From assembly GCA_963792485.1 (NCBI GenBank), contig CAWBWL010000007.1, positions 744,001 to 808,000 on the forward strand: a stretch of DNA of 64,000 nucleotides. Direction: 5' to 3'. Position numbers and translations under genes: made by a program. Positions within the stretch are counted from its first letter, which is position 1; each line of letters starts with the position of its first letter. The notes beneath the pieces are model-generated. The model did no database searches and had not been told where the DNA came from. It saw only the letters and a list, made by a program, of their open reading frames with translations. This DNA is from JANOYJ01 sp963792485 (GTDB lineage Bacteria; Pseudomonadota; Alphaproteobacteria; Rhizobiales; Rhizobiaceae). Positions 9,873 through 20,212 of the stretch are shown one piece after another.

Positions 9873-10650
9873 TCACCAACACGTATACCCCCCATCCACG
9901 CTCACCACCGCCCCGGTCATCAAACTCGCCGCCTCCCCCGCCAGGAACAGCATCACCGAGGCGATCTCCTCCGGCTGGCCGAGCCGTCCCATCGGCGTGC
10001 GGCCGGTCCAGTGCTGGCTGACGCTCACGTCGGCGGCGGCCTGTTTGGTCATTTCGGTGGCGATATAGGTCGGCGCGACGGCGTTGACGCGCACGCCGCG
10101 CGCCGCCCATTCGGTGGCGAGCGAGCGGGTGAGGTGATGCACGGCGGCCTTGGAGGTGTTGTAGCAGGCCTGTTCCTGCGGATAATTGACGATGTCGCCG
10201 GACATCGACCCGACATTGACGATGACGCCGGCGCCCGCATCCAGCATCGCCTTGCCAAAGGCGCGGCAGCACCAGAACAGCGCCGTTCACATTGACATCC
10301 ATGCACCTTCAGTCCAGCTCGCATCGTCCATGGTTTCGGCCGGCACGAACGAGATGGCGATGCCGGCATTGTTGACGAGAATGTCCACTTTCCCATGCGC
10401 CTTGATGAGCGCGGCGCAGACGCTTTCCACCTCGCGCGGATCGCTGACGTCGAGCTTGGCGCTCGCCGCGCTTCCTGCCCCGCGCAATCAGCGCGTCGCG
10501 CGCGGCGTCAGCGGCGGCCTCGTCCATGTCGGTGATGATCACCGTCGCCCCCGCCTCCGACAGCGCCTCGGCGGTGGCAAACCCAATGCCGCGCCCCGCC
10601 CCGGTGATCACCGCAATTTTGCCGTCGAGGCGGAATTTTTCAAGATACAT
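9873..10650 (-). CDS. Short-chain dehydrogenase/reductase (frameshifts near 10275 and 10470)
   Basis: Classical SDR oxidoreductase, NAD(P)-dependent. The start at 10650 gives MYLEKFRLDGKIAVITGAG with the glycine motif TGAGRGIG. The middle frame holds NNAGIA, and the last frame holds the catalytic YNTSK (Tyr-x-x-x-Lys) and ends SVDGGYTCW. The three frames overlap in order and join with two single-base changes to about 257 residues, the usual SDR length. The substrate cannot be told. The gene ends 66 bp from the convergent SLATT gene and is divergent from imuA. Confidence 0.85.
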
Positions 10651-10792
10651 TGCGCAGCCCTCCTCAGATTTCAGCCATTATGGCGCAGGCGCAGGCAAAC
10701 GCCAAGGATGCGGCCGGAAGACGCGCAGAGCCGGCTTTTCAAAACGGCGTCCAAAAATTGCGCCCGGCATGATTTGAATCTTCCTTGCCAAT

Positions 10793-10807
10793 GTTCCTAT
10801 TTTGTTC
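10793..10807. promoter_or_regulatory. LexA (SOS) box of the imuA-imuB-dnaE2 operon
   Basis: The sequence GTTC-CTATTTT-GTTC is a perfect match to the alphaproteobacterial LexA operator GTTC-N7-GTTC. It ends 12 bp before the imuA ATG. The gene set behind it is a known SOS mutagenesis cassette, so repression by LexA and induction by DNA damage are very likely. Confidence 0.9.
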
Positions 10808-10819
10808 TAGTTTTCTCCC

Positions 10820-11577
10820 ATGTCCAAATCTGAGGGGCCGGCAGCGTTGAGTTTGGTGCGGAAGCTTTTTCCGCTGAAGACGGATTCGGGCAAGCCCTCC
10901 TTTGAGGCGATACGCCAGGCGGTGGCGCACGGTCCGCTCAACGAGATCCTGCCCGCCTGCCCGGCGATCATGCGGCGGCCTTGGGCTTTGCGCTCGGCTG
11001 GGCGATGATGGCGGCGGGCGATGGCATGTTGTTCTGGGCCGCGCCCGAGGCGGATTTCTTTGAGGACGGGCTGCCGAACGCCGAAGGGCTGGCGCAGTTC
11101 GGCATGGATCTGAACCGGCTTTTGATGGTGCGGGCGGCGAGCCAGCTTGACGCGCTGTGGGCAACGGAACAGGCGCTGTCCACCCCGCACATCACCGCGC
11201 TCTGCGCCATATCGGCTGCCCGCAAGCCCATGAACCTCACCGCCACGCGACGGCTTCTCTTGACCGCCGAGCGCCACAAGACGCGCTGCATTCTCCTGCG
11301 GCTCGACACTGCCGGGGCGAGCGCCGCCTGGAGCCGCTGGCGCGTCAGCGCCGGGCCAAGCCGCGGCGAAGGGCGCGAGCTTGGCGCGCCGGCCTTTGCC
11401 GCGCACCTTACGCGCAGCCGGGCGGGTCCGGGCAATATCAGTTTTAATCTGGAATGGGATATTCACAGCCATGCTTTCCGCAGCCTCGAGTTCCGGCGCG
11501 ATGCGGCGATGGATGGCGCTGTGGCTGCCGCGCCTGCCGTCCGACCGGCTGAAGCGGGCCAGCGCAGCGCCGCCTGA
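10820..11577 (+). CDS. imuA: ImuA-family RecA-like protein (frameshift near 10970)
   Basis: First gene of the SOS mutasome operon. ImuA is a RecA-related accessory protein needed for DnaE2-dependent translesion synthesis. The N-terminal frame starts at the ATG at 10820 (MSKSEGPAALSLVRKLFP) and breaks at about 10970. The second frame continues with GFALGWAMMAAGD and then VRAASQLDALWATEQALS, RLLLTAERH and the C-terminal LEWD pattern seen in ImuA. The joined length is about 252 residues. It overlaps the start of imuB by about 100 bp and lies directly behind the LexA box. Confidence 0.85.
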
Positions 11578-13021
11578 CGCCCGGCCTGTTGCCGTTTATG
11601 AAAAGATGAAAAACGCCTTCGCGCTGACCGGGCTTGACCGGACAGCGAGCGCAAGCGGGCTGCATGTCGGCATGGCGCTCGCCGATGCGCGGGCGATAAG
11701 GCCCGATCTTTATGCCGTGGAAGCCGATCCCGGCGCGGATGCGGCTTTGCTGGATGAGATTGCCGACTGGTGCGGGCGCTTCACGCCGATTGTGGTCAAA
11801 GACCCGCCGCATGGCCTGCTGCTGGATATCACCGGCTGCGCGCATCTGTTCGGCGGCGAAAAGGCGCTTTTAAAGGATGCCGAACGGCGGATCATGGCCG
11901 AGGGATTTGCCGTGCGCGCCGCCATTGCCCCGACGCCGGGCGCGGCCTTCGCCCTGTCGCGCACAGGCAAGGGCAGGATCGTTCCGGAAGATGAACTCAC
12001 TGAGGCCCTGTCCGGGCTGCCGGTGCATGCCTTGCGGCTTGCGCCGGAATCCGCGGCGCTGCTGCGGCGGCTTGGATTGAAAACCATCGGCCAGATCATG
12101 CATGCGCCGCGCCAGCCCTTTGCGGCGCGGGCGGGGCAGCACGCCATGCTGCGGCTCGATCAGGCGCTTGGCCGCGCGCCGGAAGCTTTGACCCCGCGCC
12201 GCCCTGCCCCGCCAGTGTTCGCGCAGCGGCTGATGGTGGAACCGATCCTGACCATGGAGGCAGTGCTGATTGTGACGGAAGCGCTGTGCGGCGATCTGTG
12301 CGGACAGCTTTGCGAACAGGGCATGGGCGCGCGGCTTTTGCATTTGTCGCTGTTTGGCGTCGATAACCGCGTGCGCATGGTCGAGCTTGGCCTTAGCCGC
12401 GCCGAGAGCGATCCGGCCATCATGCTGCGGCTCCTCCGCGAGCGGCTGGGCGCGTCTCCTGAAGCGCTCGACGCGGAGTTCGGATTTGACGCCATGCGGC
12501 TTGACGCTGTGGAGATCACGCCCGTCATCCTGCGCGCCATTGATCTTGCGCCGCAGGCCGGGCGCGACCGGGAAGCGGAAGCGCGGCTGATCGACCGACT
12601 GACGGCACGGCTTGGGTCTGTGCGGATCGGCAAGCCGCAGCTCCATCTTGTGCACGGGCCGGAGCGGGCCAATCAATGGGCCGCCCATGACAGCAAAACA
12701 GCCGCGCCCCTTGCCTGGCCCGAGGACGGCGTCATGCGCCGGCCCTTGCGCCTGTTCGCCCGCGCCCAGCCGGTGGAAGCCATTGCCGCGCTCCCCGATG
12801 ATCCGCCGATGCGATTCCGGTGGCGGCGGGTGCTGCATGAAGTGGCGCAGGCGGAAGGGCCGGAGCGCATCACGCCCGACTGGCTGCGCGCGCCCTCGGC
12901 GCGGCCGCGCGATTATTATCGGGTCGAAGATAAAGAGGGGCGGCGCTTCTGGCTTTACCGGGAGGACTATCATGATCGGGGAGAAGCCCCGCGCTGGTAT
13001 GTGCACGGGCTGTTCGCATGA
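11471..13021 (+). CDS. imuB: ImuB, Y-family DNA polymerase-like protein
   Basis: Second member of the SOS mutasome, about 516 residues. ImuB resembles Y-family polymerases but usually lacks the catalytic acidic residues and works as a beta-clamp-binding hub for DnaE2. Visible features are MALWLPRLPSDRL at the N-terminus, ASASGLHVGMALADARAI, then GLLLDITGCAHLFGGE in the palm region, and a C-terminus with YYRVEDKEGRRFWLYRE. I prefer the ATG at 11471. An ATG at 11501 is also possible, while the open frame itself extends further upstream inside imuA. It overlaps dnaE2 by 4 bp (ATGA). Confidence 0.92.
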   Translation: MLSAASSSGAMRRWMALWLPRLPSDRLKRASAAPPDARPVAVYEKMKNAFALTGLDRTASASGLHVGMALADARAIRPDLYAVEADPGADAALLDEIADWCGRFTPIVVKDPPHGLLLDITGCAHLFGGEKALLKDAERRIMAEGFAVRAAIAPTPGAAFALSRTGKGRIVPEDELTEALSGLPVHALRLAPESAALLRRLGLKTIGQIMHAPRQPFAARAGQHAMLRLDQALGRAPEALTPRRPAPPVFAQRLMVEPILTMEAVLIVTEALCGDLCGQLCEQGMGARLLHLSLFGVDNRVRMVELGLSRAESDPAIMLRLLRERLGASPEALDAEFGFDAMRLDAVEITPVILRAIDLAPQAGRDREAEARLIDRLTARLGSVRIGKPQLHLVHGPERANQWAAHDSKTAAPLAWPEDGVMRRPLRLFARAQPVEAIAALPDDPPMRFRWRRVLHEVAQAEGPERITPDWLRAPSARPRDYYRVEDKEGRRFWLYREDYHDRGEAPRWYVHGLFA

Positions 13022-16000
13022 GCGGATTTGCCGAACTGTGCGCCAGCACAAACTTCTCATTTCTGCGCGCCGCATCGCATGGGGAGGAGCTGATCGAGCG
13101 GGCGAAGGAACTTGACTATCCCGGCATTGGCATTGCCGACCGAAACTCACTGGCCGGGATTGTGCGGGCGCATTCGGTGGCCAAGGAACAGGGATTGCGG
13201 CTTGCCGTTGGCGTGCGGCTTGTCTTCCGCGATGGCGCGCCGGATGTGCTTGTTTACCCTAAAGACCGGCCGGCCTATTCGCGGCTTACCCGGCTTTTGA
13301 CCCTTGGCAACCGCCGTGCGCCCAAGGGCGAATGCTGGCTCGATTTTGAAGATTTCCTTAAGTCTTGCGAAGGCTTGCAGGCCATTGTTGCGCCGGTGAT
13401 TTAAGCGGGTGAGCTTCCGGATGAACGCTTGAAATCATGCCTGAAATCCATCCACGACAAAAACGGCGCGGTCTGGCTTGCGGCGCGTTTCATCTTTGAC
13501 GGCGAAGACCGGCGGCGCTTACGGCTGTTAAAGGCGCTGGCAGCTGAGACCGGCGCGCGCCTCATCGCCACGACCGAGCCGCTGTTTCATGTGCCGGAGC
13601 GGCGGGCGCTGATGGATGTCATCACCTGCATCCGCGAGAAGACGACGCTGGAAGCGGCGGGCCGGATGCTTGCCCCCAATGCCGAGCGGCATTTGAAACC
13701 GTGCAAGGAAATCACCCGGCTTTACCGCGATGCGCCGGAGGCGGTGGAGGAAACTATACGATTTCTTGAAGGCGCGAAATTCTCGCTGGATGAGCTCAGC
13801 TACCAATATCCGGACGAAACCGTCGAGGGCTACGAGACCCCGCAAGCCGCGCTTGAAGCCCTTTCTTGGCAAGGCGCGGAGCGGCGCTATCCGGACGGTA
13901 TTCCTGCGGGGGTCAGGGCGGCTTTGGTGCGTGAACTCGATATCGTCGCGCATCTGAAATATGCGCCGTACTTTCTCACCGTCGCCGACATTGTCCGCTT
14001 CGCGCGGCAGGAGCGCGGCATCCTCTGCCAGGGGCGCGGCTCGGCGGCGAACTCGACCATCTGCTATGTGCTGGGCGTCACGGCTGTGAACCCGGCCACA
14101 TCCAATCTTCTGTTTGACCGCTTCATCTCCACCGAGCGCAACGAGCCGCCGGACATTGATGTCGATTTCGAGCATGAGCGGCGCGAGGAGGTGATCCAGT
14201 ATGTCTATGAGAAATATGGCCGCCACCGCGCCGCGCTCGCCTCAACGCTGATCTGCTACCGCAGCCGCAGCGCCATCCGCGATGTGTGCAAGACATTCGG
14301 CTATTCGGAGGATCGGATCGCCGCGCTCGCCAAGATGCAGCAATGGTGGTCAAAGGGCACGGACAAGCGTGACCTGTCGACGCTTGGCCTCGATATGAAC
14401 GACCGGCGGCTGATGACGTGTCTTGCTTTGGTCGATCAGCTCAAGGATTTCCCGCGCCATCTGTCCCAGCATGTCGGCGGGATTGTCATCACGCGTGATC
14501 GGCTTGATGACGTGGCGCCGATCCAGAACGCCGCGATGGATGACCGGACTGTCATTGAATGGAACAAGGATGATCTGCAGGCGCTGAAAATATTGAAAGT
14601 CGATATGCTGGCGCTCGGCATGCTGACCTGCCTGCGCAAGGCCTTCACGCTGATTGACGATATCTATCCGGATTGGAGCGCAAAGGGCGAAAAGCTGACG
14701 CTGGATTCCATGCCGAAGGAGGATGCATCCGTCTACCGCATGCTGCACCGGGCGGATTCCGTCGGCGTGTTTCAGGTCGAGAGCCGGGCGCAGATGTCGA
14801 TGCTGCCGCGCCTGAGACCCGTCAACTTCTACGATCTCGTCATTGAAGTTGCCATTGTGCGTCCCGGCCCCATCCAGGGCGGCATGGTGCATCCGTATTT
14901 GCGGCGCAAGCAGGGACTGGAAAAGACAGTTTATCCCTCAAAAGCGCTGGAGGCGGTGCTGGAGCGCACATTGGGCGTGCCGCTGTTTCAGGAACAAGCG
15001 ATGCAGATCGCGATTGTCGCCGCCGGCTTCTCGCCGCCCGAGGCGGATAAACTGCGCCGCGCCATGGCAACGTTCCGCCGCGTTGGCACCATTGGCAAAC
15101 TCAGAGACAAGTTTGTCAACGGCATGATCGCAAACGGCTATGAGCCGGCGTTTGCGGAAGCAAGCTTCAAGCAGATTGAGGGCTTTGGCGAATATGGATT
15201 TCCCGAAAGCCACGCGGCGAGCTTCGCGCTGCTGGTTTACGCCTCCTGCTGGCTGAAATGCCATTATCCGGATGTGTTCGCCGCCGCGCTTTTGAATTCC
15301 CAACCCATGGGCTTTTACGCCCCGTCCGAAATCGTGCGCGATGCGGATGAGCACGGGGTGGAAGTGCGCGAGCCGGATGTGAATTTTTCGCGTTGGGACA
15401 ATGCGCTTGAACAAGGCTTGGCAGCGCGGGAGCATCTCAACCCGCGCCATGCCAGCATGCGGGAGGATATTCATTCACGTCATGCCGTGCGGCTCGGCTT
15501 CCGGCAGCTTAAGGGCCTTCGCGAGGAGGAGATGAACCGGCTCACAGATGCGAGGGGGCGCGGCTATGATTCCGTGCGTGATCTGTGGCTGCGCGGCGGC
15601 GTTTCACCCGCCGCCATCGAAAAGCTGGCGGATGCCGATGCGTTCCGCTCGCTCGGGCTTGACCGGCGAGATGCGCTTTGGGCGGCGCGGGGCTTGAACC
15701 GGGTTGGCGGACAGGAGGATCTGCCGCTGTTTTCCATCGTGCATGACCCGACGCGCGAGGCGGATTACGGTCTTCCCTCCATGCTGATCGGCGAGCATGT
15801 GGTCGAAGATTATCGCAGCATCGGCCTGTCGCTCAAAACCCATCCGGCCAAGCTCTTGCGCGCAGAACTCAACACGCTCGGCGTCACCCCTTCCGAAGAA
15901 CTGGCCGCAATGAAGACCGGCGCGAAGGTCCGCGTTGCCGGTCTCGTCCTGGTGCGCCAGCGGCCCGGCACCGCCTCCGGCGTGATCTTCATGACGCTGC

Positions 16001-16329
16001 AGGATGAAGGCCATGTCGCCAATGCCGTGGTCTGGCCGAAAATCTTTGAGAAGCACCGCGCCGAAGTGCTCAGCTCACGCTTCTGCGCGGTGGATGGCTA
16101 TGTGCAGAATGAAAGCAATGTCGTGCATGTCATTGCGCGGCGGCTGTATGACTATTCCCCGCTTCTGGCGAAGCTGTCGCAGAGCCCGTTTTCGGATGTC
16201 ACAACGCCAGCAGACGAGGTCAAGCGCCCAGTCGAAATGGATTCGCGCCAGCATCCGCGCAATGTGCGGCACAAGCTGAGTTATGAGACGACGGCGAAGG
16301 TGATGCCAAAGGGGCGGAATTTTCATTGA
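13018..16329 (+). CDS. dnaE2: Error-prone DNA polymerase III alpha subunit DnaE2 (in-frame stop at 13402)
   Basis: C-family polymerase that performs SOS translesion synthesis with ImuA and ImuB. The PHP domain begins FAELCASTNFSFLRAASHGE. Codon 129 is TAA (13402-13404), and the same frame continues beyond it with AGELPDERLKSCL, so this is an in-frame nonsense change rather than a frameshift. Beyond it are the DnaE core motifs (GRGSAANSTICYVLG; PDIDVDFEHERREEVIQY; HPYLRRKQG; FPESHAASFALLVYAS) and an OB-fold region (GLVLVRQRPGTASGV). Without the stop the protein is about 1103 residues, normal for DnaE2. It is either a real inactivating mutation or a base error. Confidence 0.92.
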
Positions 16330-16354
16330 GCGGGCGACACTGACCAGCTCCCGA

Positions 16355-17227
16355 TCATTTGGCAAACCTCTTCGCCCCCGCCACGCAGAACACCACGGCC
16401 GCGCTCACTGCGATCATCTCCCAGCCCACGGCCTCCCGCAGCAGCGCCGCCGACAGCGTCAATCCGAAAAACGGCTGCAGCAATTGCAGCTGCCCGACAC
16501 CCGCTATGCCGCCTTGCGCGAGGCCCCGGTACCAGAAAAAGAAGCCGATCAGCATTGAGAACACCGACACATAGGCAAGGCCGGTCCATGCCGGAACGCC
16601 AATATCTTCAATCGAGGCCGGCAGCGTCAGCAGCGCGAGGCCTCCCATGACCGGCAGCGACAGAACCAGCGCCCAGGAAATGACCTGCCAGCCGCCAAGC
16701 CTGCGCGACAGATGCGCCCCTTCCGCATAGCCAAGCCCGCACACAATGATCGCCGCCAGCATCAGGCCGTCGCCGGTCAGCGAAACATCGGCGTTCTGGC
16801 TCAGGGCAAAGCCCGCCACCAGCGCGCTGCCAAGACAGGAAAACACCCAGAACGCCGGGCGCGGCCGCTCCCCGCCGCGGATGACGCCGAAGATCGCCGT
16901 GGACAGCGGCAGGAGACCGATGAAGACAACCGAGTGCGCCGAGGTGATGTGTTTGAGCGCCAGCGCGGTCAGGAGCGGAAAGCCGACCACGACGCCAAGC
17001 GCGACAATGGACAGCGAGACCAAATCCTCCCGCTTCGGCCGCGCCTCGCGAAATGCGGCCAGCAAACAGACTGCCAATACGCCAGCAATCGAGGCGCGGG
17101 CGAAGGTGACAAACATCGGATCTATATCCGCCACCGCCGCGCGCGTGGCCGGCAGCGACGCGCTGAAGATGAGCACGCCGATGAAGCCGTTGATCCAGCC
17201 GGCGGCGGGGTTTTGGGGTGAGGTCAA
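16355..17227 (-). CDS. DMT-superfamily (EamA) transporter
   Basis: Inner-membrane carrier of 290 residues with about ten predicted hydrophobic segments arranged as two EamA repeats (GWINGFIGVLIFSASLPATR in the first; GLAYVSVFSMLIGFFFWYRG in the second). Such proteins export metabolites or amino acids, and the substrate cannot be deduced. It is convergent with dnaE2, with only 25 bp between stop codons. No regulator is adjacent. The frame is intact. Confidence 0.9.
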   Translation of the reverse strand: MTSPQNPAAGWINGFIGVLIFSASLPATRAAVADIDPMFVTFARASIAGVLAVCLLAAFREARPKREDLVSLSIVALGVVVGFPLLTALALKHITSAHSVVFIGLLPLSTAIFGVIRGGERPRPAFWVFSCLGSALVAGFALSQNADVSLTGDGLMLAAIIVCGLGYAEGAHLSRRLGGWQVISWALVLSLPVMGGLALLTLPASIEDIGVPAWTGLAYVSVFSMLIGFFFWYRGLAQGGIAGVGQLQLLQPFFGLTLSAALLREAVGWEMIAVSAAVVFCVAGAKRFAK

Positions 17228-17329
17228 ATGAACGTCCGATCCTGGAGCCTGGAGTGCTTTTCCATCCGGTCAACGGTCATGGCGGCATGCTGTAGGCCAC
17301 GGCTGCTCCCATTCACGCATTAAGATATG

Positions 17330-18026
17330 ACATCCACGTTCTTTCCCACGAAAAACAGCCAGACATCGATGTTGTTGTTCGACTTCTTCGCTTTGACGAA
17401 ACGGATTGAAATCTCGGTTCCGAACCACTCGCACAGAACATAAGGCATCACCTGTGGCCTTACGCCAAATGGGTCCATCGCCGAAGCGCCGCCGGTCCGT
17501 GCGCATGCGTGTGTTCGATGACCAGCCTGCCATCCGGCTTGAGTTGATTAAGCCAAGTCACCAGCGCCGCGCGCGGATTCCATGATTGATCGAGGGAGTT
17601 TGAGTAAACAAAGTCAAACCTCGCCAGCCACTCTTTGTTCGTATCGTGAAAGTCCCATTGGACCGAACGTTCAAAGTCGTTCGCAGTTTCAGAGATATCG
17701 GTTCCTATGGCCTCAAAACCCTTTTGGGAAGAAATGAAATTCTGCTCAAATCCGTTGCGCGTCCCGTGGCAAATACCCGACAAGGCGCCCGTGCCGGAAA
17801 TGTCCTTCCTCAGCTCGTGGCACATCAAAGCAAGCGTGGCTTCGTCGGCCCACACATTCTTTATTTTCCGAATGTTGTGAGCTATCTGGGTGTCACGATA
17901 TTCTTCATAACTCTTGTATTTGTGAAGATAGAAATCGATAACCTCAGAGCTTGCCACCGCCTTCAATCCAAACGGCGAAAGGATGGGATTGATCACGCTT
18001 TTGACAAAGCCTCTCGCAAATTCCAC
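17330..18026 (-). CDS. Class I SAM-dependent methyltransferase-like protein (frameshift near 17490)
   Basis: About 230 residues. The preferred start is a GTG at 18026 preceded by GGAGGGG at 7-nt spacing, giving VEFARGFVKSVINPIL. The middle has a Rossmann-type pattern: GTDISETA, WDFHDTN, FDFVYSNSLDQSWNP and LKPDGRLVIEHTHAHG, fitting an AdoMet-dependent methyltransferase of unknown substrate. The main frame breaks near 17490. The next frame gives AMDPFGVRPQVMPYVLCEWF and ends VGKNVDVIS at 17330, which completes the domain. It sits beside the PIN remnant and the AAA/HNH pair. Its function is unknown. Confidence 0.65.
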
Positions 18027-18124
18027 GTTTTGACCCCTCCGGCTGGGATAGATTGTTGTTCCACGACCCAAGCTTATGGCAGAAATGATCGCTCTCACAC
18101 CGCTCAATCGTCACCGGCGGCCTT

Positions 18125-18310
18125 TGTGTCACCTCACAGTGCGGCGTAATGGCCTTGACATGCCCAGTCATTGAATAATCCAAATCGCCCGGTCTGCGCT
18201 CACCAACGCAATACTTCGCAGCCGGGCGGCCGCAACAATAAAGCGGTCGGCGGGGTCATTGTGGAAATCGCCCGGATCAATCACGTGGTCTCGGCGGAGA
18301 AGGGTGTCTA
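18125..18310 (-). pseudogene. PIN-domain (VapC-like) toxin fragment
   Basis: The minus strand reads DTLLRRDHVIDPGDFHNDP, then ADRFIVAAARLRSIALVSAD, then RAI. This is the C-terminal half of a PIN-domain ribonuclease (conserved DPADR-x-I-x-A-x-AR and SADRAI motifs). After a one-base shift it continues DYSMTGHVKAITP, the usual VapC end. No N-terminal half or partner antitoxin is seen, and the fragment abuts the HNH gene. I treat it as a remnant of a type II toxin-antitoxin module. Confidence 0.65.
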
Positions 18311-19054
18311 AATCAATCCCTGCCGCTTGGCTTCATACCACACAAAAGGGCTGACCTTCTTGAGCTCCTTTACAGACCAGTCGCCATCAAGCGCCTTGTC
18401 CAAATCCGCCAGCCTCTGTTTTCGAAGGTCCGGTTCGTCAAGTTTCAAACGGTCAACTGTGTCTTTCGCCGCCGTTCGCTTGGCAGCTGAAAGCGCAGAA
18501 CTCAGGACGATGCGCCCTGTGACAAAATCAACAAGAAATGTGTCCTTCTTCAGTGTGAACGGGTCCAAAACATCTTCGAAGTCGCGTTTCCTCGAATTCA
18601 ATCGGGCGCAAACCAGTCGATAGTTGGACCATTCATACGCCTGGTCCAGGCGTTTTGACTTCGGGGCAAAATGCTCAACCGATTTCGCGCCGGTAATTTT
18701 CGGAATATGCAGGCAGACATAAGCGCACACTTCGTCATAAGCCGACCAAAGGTCGTCTAGGCACTTGGTCCAATGGGAGGGAATTTTGGTACCACGCGGC
18801 ACTGGAAGCGCGGGGTCAAGCCCACTTTTATGAATCCATGCCAGACCCTTTTGGCGAACAGTCTTTTGGAAGGTGGCTGGCTCAGGTTTTGGCTTTACGG
18901 AATCATCGACCGCTCCCCGCCGATCTCGCAAGATTTTCCAGCGGCGCCAAAACTGGTCAGTATCGGGCAAGAGCTGTTGCAGCTCTTTCTCAACTCCGTC
19001 TAACTCGGATACCGACGACGATGCGTTTGACATAATTCCACTTGCGCGGTTCAA
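18308..19054 (-). CDS. HNH-like nuclease of an AAA ATPase/HNH (Septu-like) pair
   Basis: 248 residues, start ATG at 19054 overlapping the ATPase stop as ATGA. The centre carries the HNH-type pattern SVEHFAPKSKRLDQAYEWSN followed by YRLVCARLNSRKRDF, as in HNH nucleases that accompany AAA ATPases in Septu and retron-type systems (E-H-F-x-P-K, YxWxN, N-x-x-K). The usual CxxC zinc pairs are reduced (CAYVC, a single Cys in VCARLN), so metal binding may differ. It probably cleaves nucleic acid when the ATPase partner is triggered. The frame is intact. The defence role is inferred. Confidence 0.7.
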   Translation of the reverse strand: MNRASGIMSNASSSVSELDGVEKELQQLLPDTDQFWRRWKILRDRRGAVDDSVKPKPEPATFQKTVRQKGLAWIHKSGLDPALPVPRGTKIPSHWTKCLDDLWSAYDEVCAYVCLHIPKITGAKSVEHFAPKSKRLDQAYEWSNYRLVCARLNSRKRDFEDVLDPFTLKKDTFLVDFVTGRIVLSSALSAAKRTAAKDTVDRLKLDEPDLRKQRLADLDKALDGDWSVKELKKVSPFVWYEAKRQGLI

Positions 19055-20170
19055 CGCGAGTTCGACATCTTTCGAACCAGCTCCTTCATATCGAAAGCTA
19101 CACAGTTAGCCAACGGAGGCGTCGCTGCGTTTGATGAATGACGATTTGTGAGAAAGACATTTGCGGAGCGAGCGGTTTGGTCAGGCACCAAATCAATGTC
19201 GAACCAAGCATCCTGCCTGTCATCGAAATACGGCTCGACTGAGGCAAGCACCAGCGGAGAGTGTGTGGAGGTAATTAACTGAACTTCCGCACTGCCAGTC
19301 TGAGCCAGCTTGCTAACCACATCAAGCAGCGAACGAAGGATGACACGTTGCCATTTTGGATGAAGATGGGACTCAATTTCGTCGATCAGGAATATGAACT
19401 GACGTGTTCGCGACAGCCCAGAAAATCCGCCGCCGCATTATGTTCGTTTACTGCCCACACAAGCAGATAAGCAAGGGCGATGACACGCTTCATCCCCATC
19501 GAGATCAGGTTGATCGGGACGTCCTGCCCATATGGCATAGTGATAGTTGGAACTTCCCTAGCGTCATCAAAGTCAAATTTTGCCGGCTTTCCAACTTTCA
19601 GTGTCTCTCCATACACGGCGAAAGCGAGAGCACAGTTTGCAGCAACGAGAACTCAGGGATCCGGACAGCTGCCATTTGACCCAGTCAATCAGCAGGCCGT
19701 TGCATGCCACCTTGCCGTCCGGCAGCCTCAACCCATCCCAAACATCTTGGGCGTCGAAATGATAAGCGGGCGGGCGATCAGGTGTTCCTTGCCTTGCAGA
19801 TTTTTCCAATAGTTTCGCGCCGGGTCCCAAACCGAAAACCCTCCGTCCACCCTCGCGTAAATCACCAGCCCCGGGGTTTGCCGGCCTTCCTTGTTTGCTT
19901 GTCCAGCGCTGATCCCGCCGGACAAACTCGCTGGCGTAGGTGTGCTTCTTGGTGGTGCTGTCAAATGAAAACGCTAACGAAGGCGTGGATGGGTCTGGTG
20001 TCTGGCTTCGCCGGGCCCTTAGCCCAGTTTCGGGTCAAGGCCCACCAAGCTATGTCCAGGATGAAACTCTTACCAAGTCGTTGTCGCCAGTCAGCAAGTT
20101 CAGACGCTTGCCAAACTCGAGCCCATTTCCGGCGCGGGACCCACATCCTTCAGTTCTAGGAGCGCAGCAT
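19051..20170 (-). CDS. SMC-like AAA ATPase, Septu PtuA-like (multiple frameshifts)
   Basis: About 370 residues spread over several frames. Reading across them gives LELKDVGPAPEM, then a Walker A GDNDLGKS (completed by one inserted base near 20070), ILDIAWWALT, later LISMGMKRVIALAYLLVWAV (signature region), FIFLIDEIESHLHPKWQR (Walker B, about 19390-19340) and STHSPLVLAS (switch His). This is the layout of ABC/SMC-type AAA ATPases paired with HNH nucleases. The likely start is the ATG at 20170 (MLRS then, after one added base, LELKDVG). A GTG at 20216 overlaps the guaA stop and is an alternative. At least six single-base breaks make it the most damaged gene in the window. Confidence 0.65.
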
Positions 20171-20190
20171 TTGATTCGTGGAATGGCCAA

Positions 20191-20211
20191 TTGCAGAAAA
20201 AAGATCTGCAA
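20191..20211. terminator. Short hairpin after guaA
   Basis: TTGCAGA and TCTGCAA form a 7-bp inverted repeat around an A-rich loop, which is T-rich in the guaA direction. It directly follows the guaA stop codon. With so short a stem and no T run after it, its role as a terminator is uncertain. Confidence 0.3.
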
Positions 20212-20212
20212 T

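Noticed and set aside
11870..13150. 426-codon open frame opposite imuB
   Set aside because: Antisense to a well-recognised ImuB coding sequence.
13429..16329. Independent start of DnaE2 at a TTG
   Set aside because: It has no ribosome site and would remove most of the PHP domain. An in-frame nonsense error or mutation at 13402 is simpler.
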